DNA from: Bifidobacterium miconisargentati
GTDB taxonomy: Bacteria > Actinomycetota > Actinomycetes > Actinomycetales > Bifidobacteriaceae
Reading direction: 5' to 3'
DNA: 64,000 nt
Assembly (NCBI RefSeq): GCF_019331675.1
Contig: NZ_JAHBBJ010000003.1
Location: 62,001-126,000, forward strand
Of this stretch, positions 9,427 to 18,594 are shown piece after piece. Made by a program: the position numbers and the translations under genes. The notes beneath the pieces were generated by a model, which was not told where the DNA came from, did no database searches, and saw only the letters and a program-made list of their open reading frames with translations. The first letter of the stretch is position 1. Each line of letters starts with the position of its first letter.

Positions 9427-10602
9427 CTACTCGGCGGGGAATACGGTGACCGGCTTGGCCTGATGCGCGTTCGCGCGTTCCAGAATGGCCACCACATCGT
9501 GCGTCTGGGGCACGATGGCCACGGTCGGCTCTCCGATCACCCGTTCGATGCGGCGTCCGAACCGCAGTTCGGCGGCCTCGTCCGGGGTGATGTCCAACGC
9601 GGGCATGGCCCCGCGCGCGGCCTGTTCCATGGTGAGCGCGCGGCCGAGCAGCCATTCGCGCCGCTCTTCACCGGACAGTTCCACCGGGGTGTCCAATACG
9701 CATTTGTTGCGGGTGACGGTTTCGCCGTCGCGGTTGGTGAAGGTCTTGGATTCGCTGTAAGCGGTGACCGCGTGGTCACGGGTGGCTGCCATGGCCTCAT
9801 CGCCGATGAGGCCACTGGTATCGTCCGGCAGGGCGAAACGACCGACCCGCGTGCGGCGCAGGCGGATCAGATGGCCGCCAACGCCCAGTTCAGCACCCAA
9901 ATCGCGGGCCAGGGCACGGATGTACGTGCCGGACGAGCAGCTGACGCGCACGTCCACGTCGAGCACCGGAATGGGCGGAACGCTCGAAGCGGCCATGGCG
10001 ATCGGAACAGCCGAGATCGTCGGCCCGGACGAATCAGCGGTCTCGCGCCAATCGACGGTCTCCCGCAGCGGTTCGCCGGCCCGCTCCCCCGCCACATACC
10101 CCTGGCGGACGGCGAGTACGACGAATTCACTGATATGCACCGGGCGGGCCTTGAGCTCCACGTCCTTGCCTTCGCGGGCCAGGTCGTAGGCGCGCTTGCC
10201 ATTGATTTTGATGGCCGAGAACGTGTTGGGCACCTGTTCGATGTCCCCGGTGAAGTGGTCGGCGATGGCGGCGCGGATCTCATCCTGCGTCACACCCGTA
10301 ACGGTACGGGCGCCCTCGCCGGACGCGACGACCAGCTCGCCCTCGGCGTCATCGGTGGTGGTGCCCAGACCGAGTCGAATCGTGGCCTCATAGGTCTTGT
10401 CATGCTCCACGATGGCGCTGAGCAGCCTGGTGGCGTGGCCGAATGCGATGACCAATGCGCCGGTGGCCATCGGATCGAGCGTGCCGGCATGACCGACCTT
10501 CTTGATGTGCAGTGCGCCACGCACCGCAGCCACCGCGTCGAAGCTGGTCACGCCCTGCGGTTTGTCGATGATGATGAGGCCGCTTGGAGCGGGTTGTGCC
10601 AT
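9427..10602 (-). CDS. truB: tRNA pseudouridine(55) synthase TruB
   Basis: 391 residues. Makes pseudouridine 55 in the T-loop of tRNAs. The opening GLIIIDKPQGVTSFDAV and the catalytic-Asp motif GHAGTLDPMATGAL are diagnostic; KINGKRAYDLAREG and CSSGTYIRALARDLG follow. It is about 80-100 residues longer than typical, with an inserted stretch rich in acidic and Pro residues around residues 175-210 and an extended C-terminus. It lies between rbfA and ribF on the minus strand, as in other actinobacteria. Confidence 0.95.
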   Translation of the reverse strand: MAQPAPSGLIIIDKPQGVTSFDAVAAVRGALHIKKVGHAGTLDPMATGALVIAFGHATRLLSAIVEHDKTYEATIRLGLGTTTDDAEGELVVASGEGARTVTGVTQDEIRAAIADHFTGDIEQVPNTFSAIKINGKRAYDLAREGKDVELKARPVHISEFVVLAVRQGYVAGERAGEPLRETVDWRETADSSGPTISAVPIAMAASSVPPIPVLDVDVRVSCSSGTYIRALARDLGAELGVGGHLIRLRRTRVGRFALPDDTSGLIGDEAMAATRDHAVTAYSESKTFTNRDGETVTRNKCVLDTPVELSGEERREWLLGRALTMEQAARGAMPALDITPDEAAELRFGRRIERVIGEPTVAIVPQTHDVVAILERANAHQAKPVTVFPAE

Positions 10603-10670
10603 GTGCTTGTTTTCCCCCTGATGAACGTGTTCGACTCTGCTACACCACGATTGACATGAATCCTACTGGA

Positions 10671-10732
10671 CCGCCCTCAGCCGGCTCCACCGTCAGCCAC
10701 TTTCGGTTCTCCGCACAGGGGGAGCCGAAAGA
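10671..10732. repeat. Dispersed palindromic repeat, degenerate copy 2
   Basis: Between rbfA and truB. It keeps CCGCCCTCAGCCGGCTCC and the GGGGGAGCCGAAAG end, but the middle has diverged (CCACTTTCGGTTCTCC). It overlaps the end of the rbfA region and looks like a decayed member of the same family. Confidence 0.6.
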
Positions 10733-10739
10733 GACGAAC

Positions 10740-11294
10740 TTACTCGCTCAGTCCTTCTTCGGTGGCGCCATCCTCTGAATCGAAGTCCACGCCGTCATCG
10801 GAGTCATCGTCGAAGTCGGCGTCGTAATCGACTTCGTCCTCGCCATCCTCGTCGGCAGGTTCGTCGTCATGCTTGTACGGGTCGGCGTCGCCGGCGTACT
10901 GGGCGGTGGCACGAGCTTTGGCCAGTTCCTCGTCGCGCTTGCGGGCCAGGGCCAGGATGTCCTCGATCTCGTGGGCCTCGCCGGGCACCTCGTCGAACAC
11001 GAACTGGAGCTGCGGGGTCAGACGCAGGCCGGCCTTGCGGCCGACGAGCGTGCGCAGGTGGCCCTTGGCCTGGTCAAGGGCCTGCTGGGCGCGCTTGCGT
11101 TCGCCGGACTCCTTGCCTTCGTGGCCGAGCTGGGTCCAGTAGATCTTGGCGATCTGCAGATCGTTGGTCACGCGCACTTCGGTGACGGTGATGTTGGTCA
11201 GTCGCTTGTCGTGCAGCTCACGCTCGATGGAGGAGGCGACGACGCGCTGGATCAGGGCCGCGATACGCGCGGCGCGGGGGTTGGTTCCCGCCAT
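10740..11294 (-). CDS. rbfA: Ribosome-binding factor A
   Basis: 184 residues. Assists 30S maturation. The RbfA core spans about residues 1-120 (NPRAARIAALIQRVV; DLQIAKIYWTQLG; LGRKAGLRLTPQLQF-like VGRKAGLRLTPQLQFVFDE). The C-terminus is a highly acidic tail of about 50 residues (EDGEDEVDYDADFDDDSDDG). The ATG at 11294 is chosen over 11309 because AAAGGAA lies just upstream (about 11299-11306). It sits 182 bp after infB, with repeat copies in between. Confidence 0.93.
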   Translation of the reverse strand: MAGTNPRAARIAALIQRVVASSIERELHDKRLTNITVTEVRVTNDLQIAKIYWTQLGHEGKESGERKRAQQALDQAKGHLRTLVGRKAGLRLTPQLQFVFDEVPGEAHEIEDILALARKRDEELAKARATAQYAGDADPYKHDDEPADEDGEDEVDYDADFDDDSDDGVDFDSEDGATEEGLSE

Positions 11295-11316
11295 AGAGGT
11301 TCCTTTCAAAAAACTC

Positions 11317-11434
11317 GGCTCCCCTCCCGAGGAGGAGCTGTCGGACGGAGTGAGACTGCGGGGAGTACGTCAGCAAACTTGCGGCGCTCCCCCAGCCCGC
11401 TTCGCGGACAGCTCCCCTCGGTGAGGGGAGCCAG
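11317..11434. repeat. Two opposed copies of the dispersed repeat between infB and rbfA
   Basis: A reverse copy (11317-11364, starting GGCTCCCCTCCCGAGGAGG) and a forward copy (11385-11434, GCTCCCCCAGCCCGCTTCGC then GACAGCTCCCCTCGGTGAGG) face each other. As a pair they form a larger imperfect inverted repeat in the infB-rbfA spacer. Confidence 0.75.
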
Positions 11435-11476
11435 CGAAGATGACAGGTTCTCCCGCCATGGGAGAACCGTGATGGA

Positions 11477-14428
11477 CTACTTGCGCTCGACCTCGCGCAT
11501 CTCGAAGGTCTCGATGATGTCGCCGAGGGCGATGTCGTTGAAGGAGCCGAGGTTGATACCGGCCTCGTAGCCTTCCTTGACGGACTGGACGTCGTCCTTG
11601 AAGCGACGCAGCGAGGAGATTTCCAGGTCGTTGACCGTGGCCACGCCGTTGCGCAGGATACGGCACTTCGTACCGCGCTTGACCTCGCCGTCCTGCACCA
11701 TGACGCCGGCGATGTTGCCGAACTTGGAGGAGCGGAAGATCTCGCGGATCTCGGAGTGGGAGGTGACGACCTCCTCGTATTCCGGCTTGAGCATGCCCTT
11801 GAGGGCGGCCTCGATGTCCTCGATGGCCTTGTAGATGACCGAGTAGTACTTGATCTCCACGCCCTCGCGCTCGGCAAGGTCCGCGACCTGACGGTTCGGA
11901 CGCACGTTGAAGCCGATGATGACGGCCTTGTCGACCGTGGCGAGGTTGACGTCGTTCTGCGTGATGGCGCCGACGCCGCGGTGGATGACCTGGATGCCGA
12001 CCTCGTCGGACACCTCGATCTTCATCAGGGAGTCCTCCAGCGCCTCGACGGAACCGGACGAATCGCCCTTGATGACGATGTTGAGCATGTCGATCTCGGA
12101 CTCGGCGAACTTCTTCTTGAAGTCCTCCAGGGACACGACCTTGCGGCGCTTCGCCAGCTGGGCGGCGCGCTCGGTGGCCTGACGCTTCTCGGCGATCTGG
12201 CGGGCGGCGCGATCGTCGGAGGCGACCAGGAAGAGGTCGCCTGCGGTCGGCACGGAGGTCAGACCCAGCACCTGGACAGGCGTGGACGGGCCGGCGGCCT
12301 CCATGGTCTGGCCGTTCTCGTCGAGCATGGCGCGGACGCGGCCGTACGAGGTGCCGGCCACGATGGCGTCGCCCACGTGCAGGGTACCCTGCTGGACGAG
12401 CACGGTGGCCACGGCGCCGCGGCCCTTGTCGAGTCGGGCCTCGATGGTGGCGCCACGGGCGTCCATATCAGGGTTGGCACGCAGGTCAAGCTCGGCGTCG
12501 GCCGTGAGCAGCACGGCTTCGAGGAGCTTGTCCACGTTGATGTTCTGCTTGGCGGAGATGTCCACGAACATGGTGTCACCACCATACTCCTCGGGCACCA
12601 GACCGAACTCGGTGAGCTGGCCACGCACCTTCTCCGGGTTGGCGCCAGGCACATCGATCTTGTTGACGGCCACGACGATCGGCACCTTGGCGGCCTGCGC
12701 GTGGTTGATGGCCTCGACGGTCTGGGGCATCACGCCGTCGTCCGCGGCGACCACGAGGATCGCGACGTCGGTGAGCTCGGCACCGCGGGCACGCATGGCG
12801 GTGAACGCCTCGTGGCCAGGGGTATCGAGGAACGTGATCTTGCGCTTCTCGCCGTCCAGCGTGACGGTGACCTGGTATGCACCGATGCGCTGGGTGATGC
12901 CGCCGGCCTCACGTGCGATGACGTTGGTCTTACGGATCGTATCCAGCAGTCGGGTCTTACCATGGTCGACGTGGCCCATGACGGTGACGACCGGCGGGCG
13001 CGGCTTCAGATCCGCGTCATCCTGCAGCTCTTCCTCATCAAGGTTGATGTCGAACTGCTGGAGCAGCTCCTTGTCCTCCTCCTCGGCGGAGACGAGCTGG
13101 ATGTTCCAGCCGATTTCCTCGCCCAGGATCTGGAAGGTCTCCTCGTCCAGGGACTGGGTGGCGGTGGCCATCTGGCCAAGGTGGAAGAGCACGGTGACCA
13201 GTGCGGCCTGGTTCACGTTGATCTTCTCGGCGAGGTCGGCGAGGGACGCGCCCTGACGCAGACGGATGGTCTGGCCGTTGCCGTTCGGGATGCGAACGCC
13301 GCCGATGGTCGGTGCTTTCAGCTCCTCGTACTCATGACGCTTCGCCAGACGGTTCTTGCGGGCCTTCGAGGACTTGCCGCCCTGACGACCGAACGCGCCT
13401 GCGGCACCGCCGCGACCGCGACCGCCGCCGCGTGCGGGACCGTTGGACGGAGCACCGCCGCCCTGGAAGTTGTTGCCGCCCTGGCCGCCGCGGAATCCAC
13501 CGCGGGCACCGCCTTGGGCGCCGGCACCACCGCCCTGACCCGGACGGCTGTGGCCCCACTGGCCCGGACGCGGCGCACCGCCGCCCTGACCCGGACGACC
13601 GTTGCGGAAGCCGCCACGGCCCTGACCGGCACCCTGGCCCGGACGACCCGGACGACCGTTGCGGCCGCCCTCGGCGGTCGGACGCGCCATCGGATGCGGA
13701 CGCGGAATGTCACCCGGAGTGGGGGTGTGCATGCCCTGCTTGCGGGAGAACGGGTTGTTGCCCGGACGCGGGCCCGGCGTGTGCGGACGCGGAATCGCGT
13801 TGGAGGCGGCGCTGTTGCCGTTGCCGGTGTTGCCGCCCTGCTGGCCGTTGTTGTGGTTGGCACCCGGACGCGGGGTCGGCATGTTGCCGTTGCGGCCGTT
13901 CTGGTGCTGACCCTGCTGGCCGCCGTTCGGACGGCCCTGGCCCGGACGACCCTGACGGCCATTCTCGCGGCCCTCGCGGTTGTCGCGGTTCTCATGCTGC
14001 TGATGACGACCCGGCACCGGAGCGCCCGGACGACCACCCTGCGGACGCGGCGCAGGCGTGCCGGGAGTGGCGCGACGGGCCGGACCGGGGGTCGGGGCGT
14101 GCGGAGCCGGAGTAGCGTGCGGAGTGGCCGGGGTCGCCTGAGCGTGGGATGCGGAAGCGGCCGGGGCGGCGGGTGCCGGAGCCGGCTTGTGCTGCGCCGG
14201 CTTAGCGGCGGCAGGCTTCGCGGTGTTCTGGGGACGGGCGGAAGCAGGCTTCTGATCGCCCTTGTTGTTGTCCTTGGCAAACGCGGCCTTCAGGCGGCGT
14301 GCCACAGGAGGCTCGATCGTAGAGGAAGCGGACTTGACGAACTCCCCCATGTCCTTCAGCTTCTCAAGGACGGTCTTGCTGTCGACATGCAAGTCCTTGG
14401 CCAATTCGTATACGCGCGGTTTCGCCAC
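11477..14428 (-). CDS. infB: Translation initiation factor IF-2
   Basis: 983 residues. GTPase that places fMet-tRNA on the 30S subunit. The N-terminus ([20 protein letters not shown]) is the IF2 N domain; residues about 70-370 are a Pro/Ala/Gly/Arg/Gln/Asn-rich linker; the G domain begins near residue 480 with [10 protein letters not shown], then DTPGHEAF and NKIDVPGA. Domains II-IV complete the C-terminal half. The long linker gives apparent overlapping frames on the other strand that I regard as artefacts. Start ATG at 14428 fits the conserved N-terminus. Confidence 0.97.
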   Translation of the reverse strand: MAKPRVYELAKDLHVDSKTVLEKLKDMGEFVKSASSTIEPPVARRLKAAFAKDNNKGDQKPASARPQNTAKPAAAKPAQHKPAPAPAAPAASASHAQATPATPHATPAPHAPTPGPARRATPGTPAPRPQGGRPGAPVPGRHQQHENRDNREGRENGRQGRPGQGRPNGGQQGQHQNGRNGNMPTPRPGANHNNGQQGGNTGNGNSAASNAIPRPHTPGPRPGNNPFSRKQGMHTPTPGDIPRPHPMARPTAEGGRNGRPGRPGQGAGQGRGGFRNGRPGQGGGAPRPGQWGHSRPGQGGGAGAQGGARGGFRGGQGGNNFQGGGAPSNGPARGGGRGRGGAAGAFGRQGGKSSKARKNRLAKRHEYEELKAPTIGGVRIPNGNGQTIRLRQGASLADLAEKINVNQAALVTVLFHLGQMATATQSLDEETFQILGEEIGWNIQLVSAEEEDKELLQQFDINLDEEELQDDADLKPRPPVVTVMGHVDHGKTRLLDTIRKTNVIAREAGGITQRIGAYQVTVTLDGEKRKITFLDTPGHEAFTAMRARGAELTDVAILVVAADDGVMPQTVEAINHAQAAKVPIVVAVNKIDVPGANPEKVRGQLTEFGLVPEEYGGDTMFVDISAKQNINVDKLLEAVLLTADAELDLRANPDMDARGATIEARLDKGRGAVATVLVQQGTLHVGDAIVAGTSYGRVRAMLDENGQTMEAAGPSTPVQVLGLTSVPTAGDLFLVASDDRAARQIAEKRQATERAAQLAKRRKVVSLEDFKKKFAESEIDMLNIVIKGDSSGSVEALEDSLMKIEVSDEVGIQVIHRGVGAITQNDVNLATVDKAVIIGFNVRPNRQVADLAEREGVEIKYYSVIYKAIEDIEAALKGMLKPEYEEVVTSHSEIREIFRSSKFGNIAGVMVQDGEVKRGTKCRILRNGVATVNDLEISSLRRFKDDVQSVKEGYEAGINLGSFNDIALGDIIETFEMREVERK

Positions 14429-14684
14429 TAATTACTCCTATCTGCGACCACGCGGCATGGGCGTGGTCAGTTGGTGATGACGGCAAGCTTGCCCTGTCTC
14501 ATCGTGCGACCATGTTCGTGTTACCTCGTCTCTGTGCAGGCGAATTTGCGCGCACTGCGCCCGCCCACATACGCCAATCAAGCATACTCATAACGCTGGA
14601 TAGGCATGCGAAAACCGCGAGCCGCGCCATATGGGTACGGCCCGCGGGAAACGCCTTCTTCCGGTTGTCCGGTTACCTGGACGG

Positions 14685-15761
14685 TTACTCGGCCTGCGCC
14701 GGATCCGGCTGCGCGGCCTGGGCTGCCTCTTCGGCGGCCTTCTCGGCGGCCACCTTCTTGGCGTGCGCCTCGGCGGATTCGATGCCGATCTTCCAGCCGG
14801 TGAGCTTGGCGGCCAGACGTGCGTTCTGGCCCTCCTTGCCGATGGCCAGCGACAGCTGATCGTCGTGGATGAAGGCGATGGCGGTCTTGTTCTTCTCGCT
14901 GATCACCTGCACGCCGGTGGCCACGGCCGGAGAGAGCGCGGCGGCCACGAACTTGGCCGGATCCTCGGAGTAGTCGACGATGTCGATCTTCTCCGGGCCG
15001 AGGTTCTCCATGACGGCGCGCACGCGGGCGCCGCCGGGGCCGATCAGCGCACCCTTCGGGTTGACGCCCTCGGTGTTGGCCTTGACGGCGATCTTGGTGC
15101 GGGCACCGGCCTCGCGGGCGATGGCCATGATGGACACGGCACCGGAGACCAGCTCCGGCACCTCGCGCTCGAACAGACGACGCACCAGCTCCGGGTGGGA
15201 GCGGGAGACCACGATCTCCGGGCCACGCACGCCACGGGCCACGTTCACCACGTACACGCGGATGCGCTCGCCGTGGCGGTAACGCTCGCCGGGCACCTGC
15301 TCACGACGCGGCAGGATGGCCTCGACGTCGCCCATGGCCACATGCACGTTGGCCGGGTCGGAGGCGTCCTGCTGGATGATGCCGGTGACGAGCTTGCCCT
15401 TCTGTCCGGAGAAGGCGCCGAAGACCTTGTCGTCCTCGGCCTTGCGGAACAGCTGGGTGATGACCTGACGCGCGGTGGCTGCGGCGAGACGGCCGAAGTC
15501 GTGCGGGGTGTCGTCGTACTCCTCGCCCAGCTTCGGGGCGGGGTGCGGATCGTCTTCGGTGGGTTCGACCGGAATCTCGTCGGCGGCCCACACGGTGAAG
15601 CTGCCGGCGCGCTCGTCCAGTTCCACGCGGGCGTGCTTGGCGGCGTGCGGGGTCTTGAGATAGGCGAGACGAAGGGCCTCGGCCAACGCCTCATCCAGGG
15701 TTCCGGGGTCGATTCCTTGCTCAGCGGCAAGCTTGTGCATTCCTGTCAGGTCCAGTTCCAT
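14685..15761 (-). CDS. nusA: Transcription termination/antitermination factor NusA
   Basis: 358 residues, the short actinobacterial form without C-terminal acidic repeats. Order: N-terminal RNA polymerase-binding domain (1-150), S1 domain ([10 protein letters not shown] ... GERIRVYVV), KH1 with [22 protein letters not shown], then KH2 with [14 protein letters not shown] and [23 protein letters not shown]. It starts the minus-strand block; rimP, usually upstream, is not here, and ylxR, usually between nusA and infB, is missing from the 256-bp spacer. Confidence 0.96.
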   Translation of the reverse strand: MELDLTGMHKLAAEQGIDPGTLDEALAEALRLAYLKTPHAAKHARVELDERAGSFTVWAADEIPVEPTEDDPHPAPKLGEEYDDTPHDFGRLAAATARQVITQLFRKAEDDKVFGAFSGQKGKLVTGIIQQDASDPANVHVAMGDVEAILPRREQVPGERYRHGERIRVYVVNVARGVRGPEIVVSRSHPELVRRLFEREVPELVSGAVSIMAIAREAGARTKIAVKANTEGVNPKGALIGPGGARVRAVMENLGPEKIDIVDYSEDPAKFVAAALSPAVATGVQVISEKNKTAIAFIHDDQLSLAIGKEGQNARLAAKLTGWKIGIESAEAHAKKVAAEKAAEEAAQAAQPDPAQAE

Positions 15762-15835
15762 CGATCCGTACCTCCTATGAAGTTATGTGGCGCATGGTCT
15801 TGAGTGGTCACAGTTAGCTATTAGTGTAGGTTTCC

Positions 15836-16825
15836 ATGCAGACACGCTCCCCCTTATTCGTTCTCGGCCGACGCGCGCTGGTTGTGGCGTGCGCCGGGGC
15901 GATGCTGTGCTCACTGGCGGCGTGTTCGGCGCCGCGTCTGGCCGGCCGTGCGGAGGCGGAGCGCGCGATGAGCCCGTGCGAACAGGCGTTGACGTTGGTC
16001 AATGACGCCGATTGGGCGTCGGCCGGGTCGCCTCTGATGATTCGGTTCGTGGCGGGGCAGTCGATTCCGTTGAATTGGATCGACGTGGCCACGTACTGCC
16101 CGGGGCGTTTCGGCGAGGGCGTGCTGCGCGACGCCCAGACCAAGGCCGAGCTCGCCTCGATGGCCGACCAGCTGGGCGGCGTCTCCCCCGCCGTGACGCC
16201 GGCGCGCTTGGACGGCGTGACTTCCGCCGTTGCCGGGACCGATGTGCTGAATGCGATGGCCGTGGCCGAGGACCGCGCGGGATTCGCGCTGGAGGTGCTG
16301 GCCGCCCGTGGCCAGACCGAGGGGGCGACGCTGGCGCTGAGCGACATGCATAAGACCGCCGGACAACAGTTGGTGTCGCTGGCGGATGGCAGTTGGGGCG
16401 ATGCTGGTTCGTCTGATACCAGTGGTTCCGGTTCGTCCAAGTCCGATGGTTCCGGTTCGACCGGCGATTCCGCGGCAGGCGATACGGACGGTTCCGGTTC
16501 GTCCGGTAGCGGCTCGGCTTCCGACGACAACAGCGGCGGCAACAGTAACGCCGGAACGCACGCCGACCCGCGGCAGAAGGTCTACGACATCAGCCAGCTG
16601 CTGGCTAATCCCACGACCATCGCGGACAAGGCCAGCGGCCTGAGCGTGTCCACGGCCGCCGCCATCGAAATGGATTGCGCCCGCGCCGAGATCAAGGCCG
16701 TCACCGATGCCGACGCGCAGTTCGACGACACCACGCTCTCGATTCTCGCCGCCTTGGCCGCCAAGCACGCCTACACCGCCATCCAGCTCGGCTACCCCGC
16801 CAGCGACGCAGCGTTGTTTGAGTGA
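15836..16825 (+). CDS. Uncharacterised lipoprotein with Ser/Gly linker
   Basis: 329 residues. A signal peptide ends in the lipobox SLAAC (about residue 30), so the protein is probably anchored outside the membrane. A helical, Ala-rich domain (about 40-180) and a C-terminal helical segment (about 245-329) flank a Ser/Gly/Asp linker with repeated SGSGSS-like units. I recognise no catalytic motif. It is divergent from nusA, with only 74 bp between them, and is followed by a terminator. Confidence 0.75.
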   Translation: MQTRSPLFVLGRRALVVACAGAMLCSLAACSAPRLAGRAEAERAMSPCEQALTLVNDADWASAGSPLMIRFVAGQSIPLNWIDVATYCPGRFGEGVLRDAQTKAELASMADQLGGVSPAVTPARLDGVTSAVAGTDVLNAMAVAEDRAGFALEVLAARGQTEGATLALSDMHKTAGQQLVSLADGSWGDAGSSDTSGSGSSKSDGSGSTGDSAAGDTDGSGSSGSGSASDDNSGGNSNAGTHADPRQKVYDISQLLANPTTIADKASGLSVSTAAAIEMDCARAEIKAVTDADAQFDDTTLSILAALAAKHAYTAIQLGYPASDAALFE

Positions 16826-16850
16826 GCTCCTCAGGCTGTAAAAGATGAAA

Positions 16851-16878
16851 AAGGCTGACACCTTGCGGCGTCAGCCTT
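16851..16878 (+). terminator. Rho-independent terminator after the lipoprotein gene
   Basis: Inverted repeat AAGGCTGAC (16851-16859) and GTCAGCCTT (16870-16878) with a 10-base loop, 25 bp downstream of the lipoprotein stop. The rest of 16879-17145 has no ORF; it contains a TTGACA at 17038-17043 but no clear -10 box at the right distance. Confidence 0.8.
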
Positions 16879-17145
16879 ACATCCATAGATCGGGGCAGTG
16901 ACACCCCTAACAGTTCGCTTTACGGACATTAAGTCTATGTTGGCCACCATAAGCATCCGTAATGGCACAGCTCACTGTTGCTTTTCATTATTGCACATCC
17001 CATTATGCTTTGCACCCGATTCGCATAAAGACAAGGCTTGACAGCTATGCTGTACGTACCCGCACGAGTCCGCTGGCACCGGACGAATGCGGCGATGGTT
17101 TCGGCCATCATCCATAAATCAACAGTGACACAAGGAGGACTCATC

Positions 17146-17319
17146 ATGAGTTCGAAGAACGATACGCCTGGCAAAGGCTGCACCCGAATGTTCCCGATGA
17201 TTGCAACGGCATCATCCGTCGCATTGGCCGGTCAGATATCACCCAAAATGGCATGGCTCACATATGTGGCCGTGCTCATTTACGCGGCGGTAAATGACCG
17301 AATCAATATGAAGGGCTAG
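17146..17319 (+). CDS. Small hydrophobic protein, unknown
   Basis: 57 residues. ATG at 17146 is preceded by a strong AAGGAGGA (17132-17139), and the frame ends just before a terminator, so I think it is a real small gene. It begins MSSKNDTPGKGCTRMF and then has hydrophobic stretches (about 17-30 and 36-48; AWLTYVAVLIYAAV) suggesting membrane insertion, ending in a short basic tail. No family recognised. The upstream in-frame extension to 17038 lacks a ribosome-binding site. Confidence 0.6.
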   Translation: MSSKNDTPGKGCTRMFPMIATASSVALAGQISPKMAWLTYVAVLIYAAVNDRINMKG

Positions 17320-17340
17320 CCTGGTCACGGCACATTCTTC

Positions 17341-17371
17341 ATGGCTGTTGCGGCACAGCTGCAACAGCCAT
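17341..17371. terminator. Terminator between the small protein gene and the LacI gene
   Basis: Perfect 11-bp inverted repeat ATGGCTGTTGC (17341-17351) and GCAACAGCCAT (17361-17371) in the convergent space between the small plus-strand gene and the minus-strand LacI gene. Confidence 0.75.
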
Positions 17372-17402
17372 TCCGATAGTCACTGTAAATACTTGCATTC
17401 AG

Positions 17403-18446
17403 CTACAGGGCGAGCCGCGTGGAGGCACGCTCCACCAGCGTGAAATCGGTCGTGTAGGTGCGGGCGGGGCCGGCGTAGCCTTCGATGCGGTCGATGAGCA
17501 TGTCCACGGCGTGCTTGGCGTAGTCGTCCACATGCGGGTCGATGGTGGTCAGGGCCGGCACCGAGTATTCGGCTTCCGGCACGTTGTCGAAGCCGACGAG
17601 CTGCACATCGTTGGGGATGCGCAGGCCCCGCCGCTGCAGTTCATGCACGGCACCGAGCGCCATGGCGTCGTTGAGGCAGACCACGGCCTCCGGGCATGGC
17701 AACGAATCGAGCATCGCGGCCGTGGCCTGCACGCCGCCGTGCTGGTTCCAGCGATGCACCGGAATCACGTATCGCCAGTCGACCTCAAGTCCACGCTCCA
17801 GAAACGCCTGCACATAGCCTTGGGTACGCAACGCCTGCGTGCCTTCACGCTGCTGCTTGATGGTCTCCCAATCCTCCATGCCGGGCGGTGCGCCCAACAA
17901 CGCGATGGCCCTGGTCCCGGAATCCAAAAGCCGGCCGACCGACTGTTTGACGGCCTCCACATTGGGCATGGTGACCAAGTCGCTCTTGCCGTAGGTGAGG
18001 TAGTCGCCGGCAAGCACCACCGGATACGGCTGCTGCAGGACCGCGCCCTCGTCGGCGAGCGCGCGCTCGCTGAAGAAGATCCACCCGTCCGCGCCAAGAC
18101 GGTAGGTCTCCTCGATGTTGTCCGCAAGGCCCATGCCGTCGGAGCCGTACGTGTTGATGATCACGCCGTACTGCCGGGCCTTGGCGAACTCGATGACCTT
18201 GTCGGTCAGGTAGGGCGCAAACGGCTGGGAGAAGTCGAAGATGTTGAGGCCGATGAGCCGGGTGCCGCCGGAGCGGATGGCGCGGGCGGACAGGTTGACC
18301 GTGTAGCCGAGCTTGCGCATAGCGTTTTCGACCCGTTCGCGGGTGTCGGGCCGCATACGCCCGGTGCCGTTGATGACGTTGGACACTGTCTTGATGGAGA
18401 CATCGGCTTCGCGGGCCACATCCTTGATCGTTACGCGGCTGGTCAT
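17403..18446 (-). CDS. LacI-family transcriptional regulator of the arabinofuranosidase locus
   Basis: 347 residues. N-terminal LacI HTH (TIKDVAREADVSIKTVSNVI) and a periplasmic-binding-type ligand domain (LIGLNIFDFSQPF; VQLVGFDNVPEAEYSVPALTTI). ATG at 18446 is chosen because a GGGGAGAA lies 8 bp upstream; the upstream in-frame extension to 18557 runs through an 18-bp inverted repeat that looks regulatory. It lies after the binding protein and GH51 genes on the same strand, so it is probably the local sugar-responsive repressor. Confidence 0.9.
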   Translation of the reverse strand: MTSRVTIKDVAREADVSIKTVSNVINGTGRMRPDTRERVENAMRKLGYTVNLSARAIRSGGTRLIGLNIFDFSQPFAPYLTDKVIEFAKARQYGVIINTYGSDGMGLADNIEETYRLGADGWIFFSERALADEGAVLQQPYPVVLAGDYLTYGKSDLVTMPNVEAVKQSVGRLLDSGTRAIALLGAPPGMEDWETIKQQREGTQALRTQGYVQAFLERGLEVDWRYVIPVHRWNQHGGVQATAAMLDSLPCPEAVVCLNDAMALGAVHELQRRGLRIPNDVQLVGFDNVPEAEYSVPALTTIDPHVDDYAKHAVDMLIDRIEGYAGPARTYTTDFTLVERASTRLAL

Positions 18447-18515
18447 CGTTCGTTCTCCCCTGTATCGATCTCCATCTGCATTCGGCCTGCGCCGAACATC
18501 CTTCATATACCATGC

Positions 18516-18564
18516 ATGATTCATGGATACGATACGCATCCGTTCAATCGTATCCATGAATCAT
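18516..18564. promoter_or_regulatory. Long perfect inverted repeat upstream of the LacI gene
   Basis: Two 18-bp arms, ATGATTCATGGATACGAT (18516-18533) and ATCGTATCCATGAATCAT (18547-18564), separated by 13 bp. It lies between the binding-protein stop and the LacI start (both minus). There is no T-run, so an operator or RNA structure is more likely than a terminator. Confidence 0.6.
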
Positions 18565-18594
18565 CATTTCATAGCATCGGCGAAGATTAGATGC

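Noticed and set aside
11756..14431. Long plus-strand frame of 891 codons
   Set aside because: It is antisense to infB and arises from the G+C-rich Pro/Arg/Gly linker; no recognisable domain or ribosome-binding site.
14429..14684. A hidden ylxR gene between nusA and infB
   Set aside because: No minus-strand frame of the needed size or with the YlxR motifs is found there.
17038..17145. N-terminal extension of the small membrane protein
   Set aside because: The strong AAGGAGGA lies inside this extension and points to the ATG at 17146.
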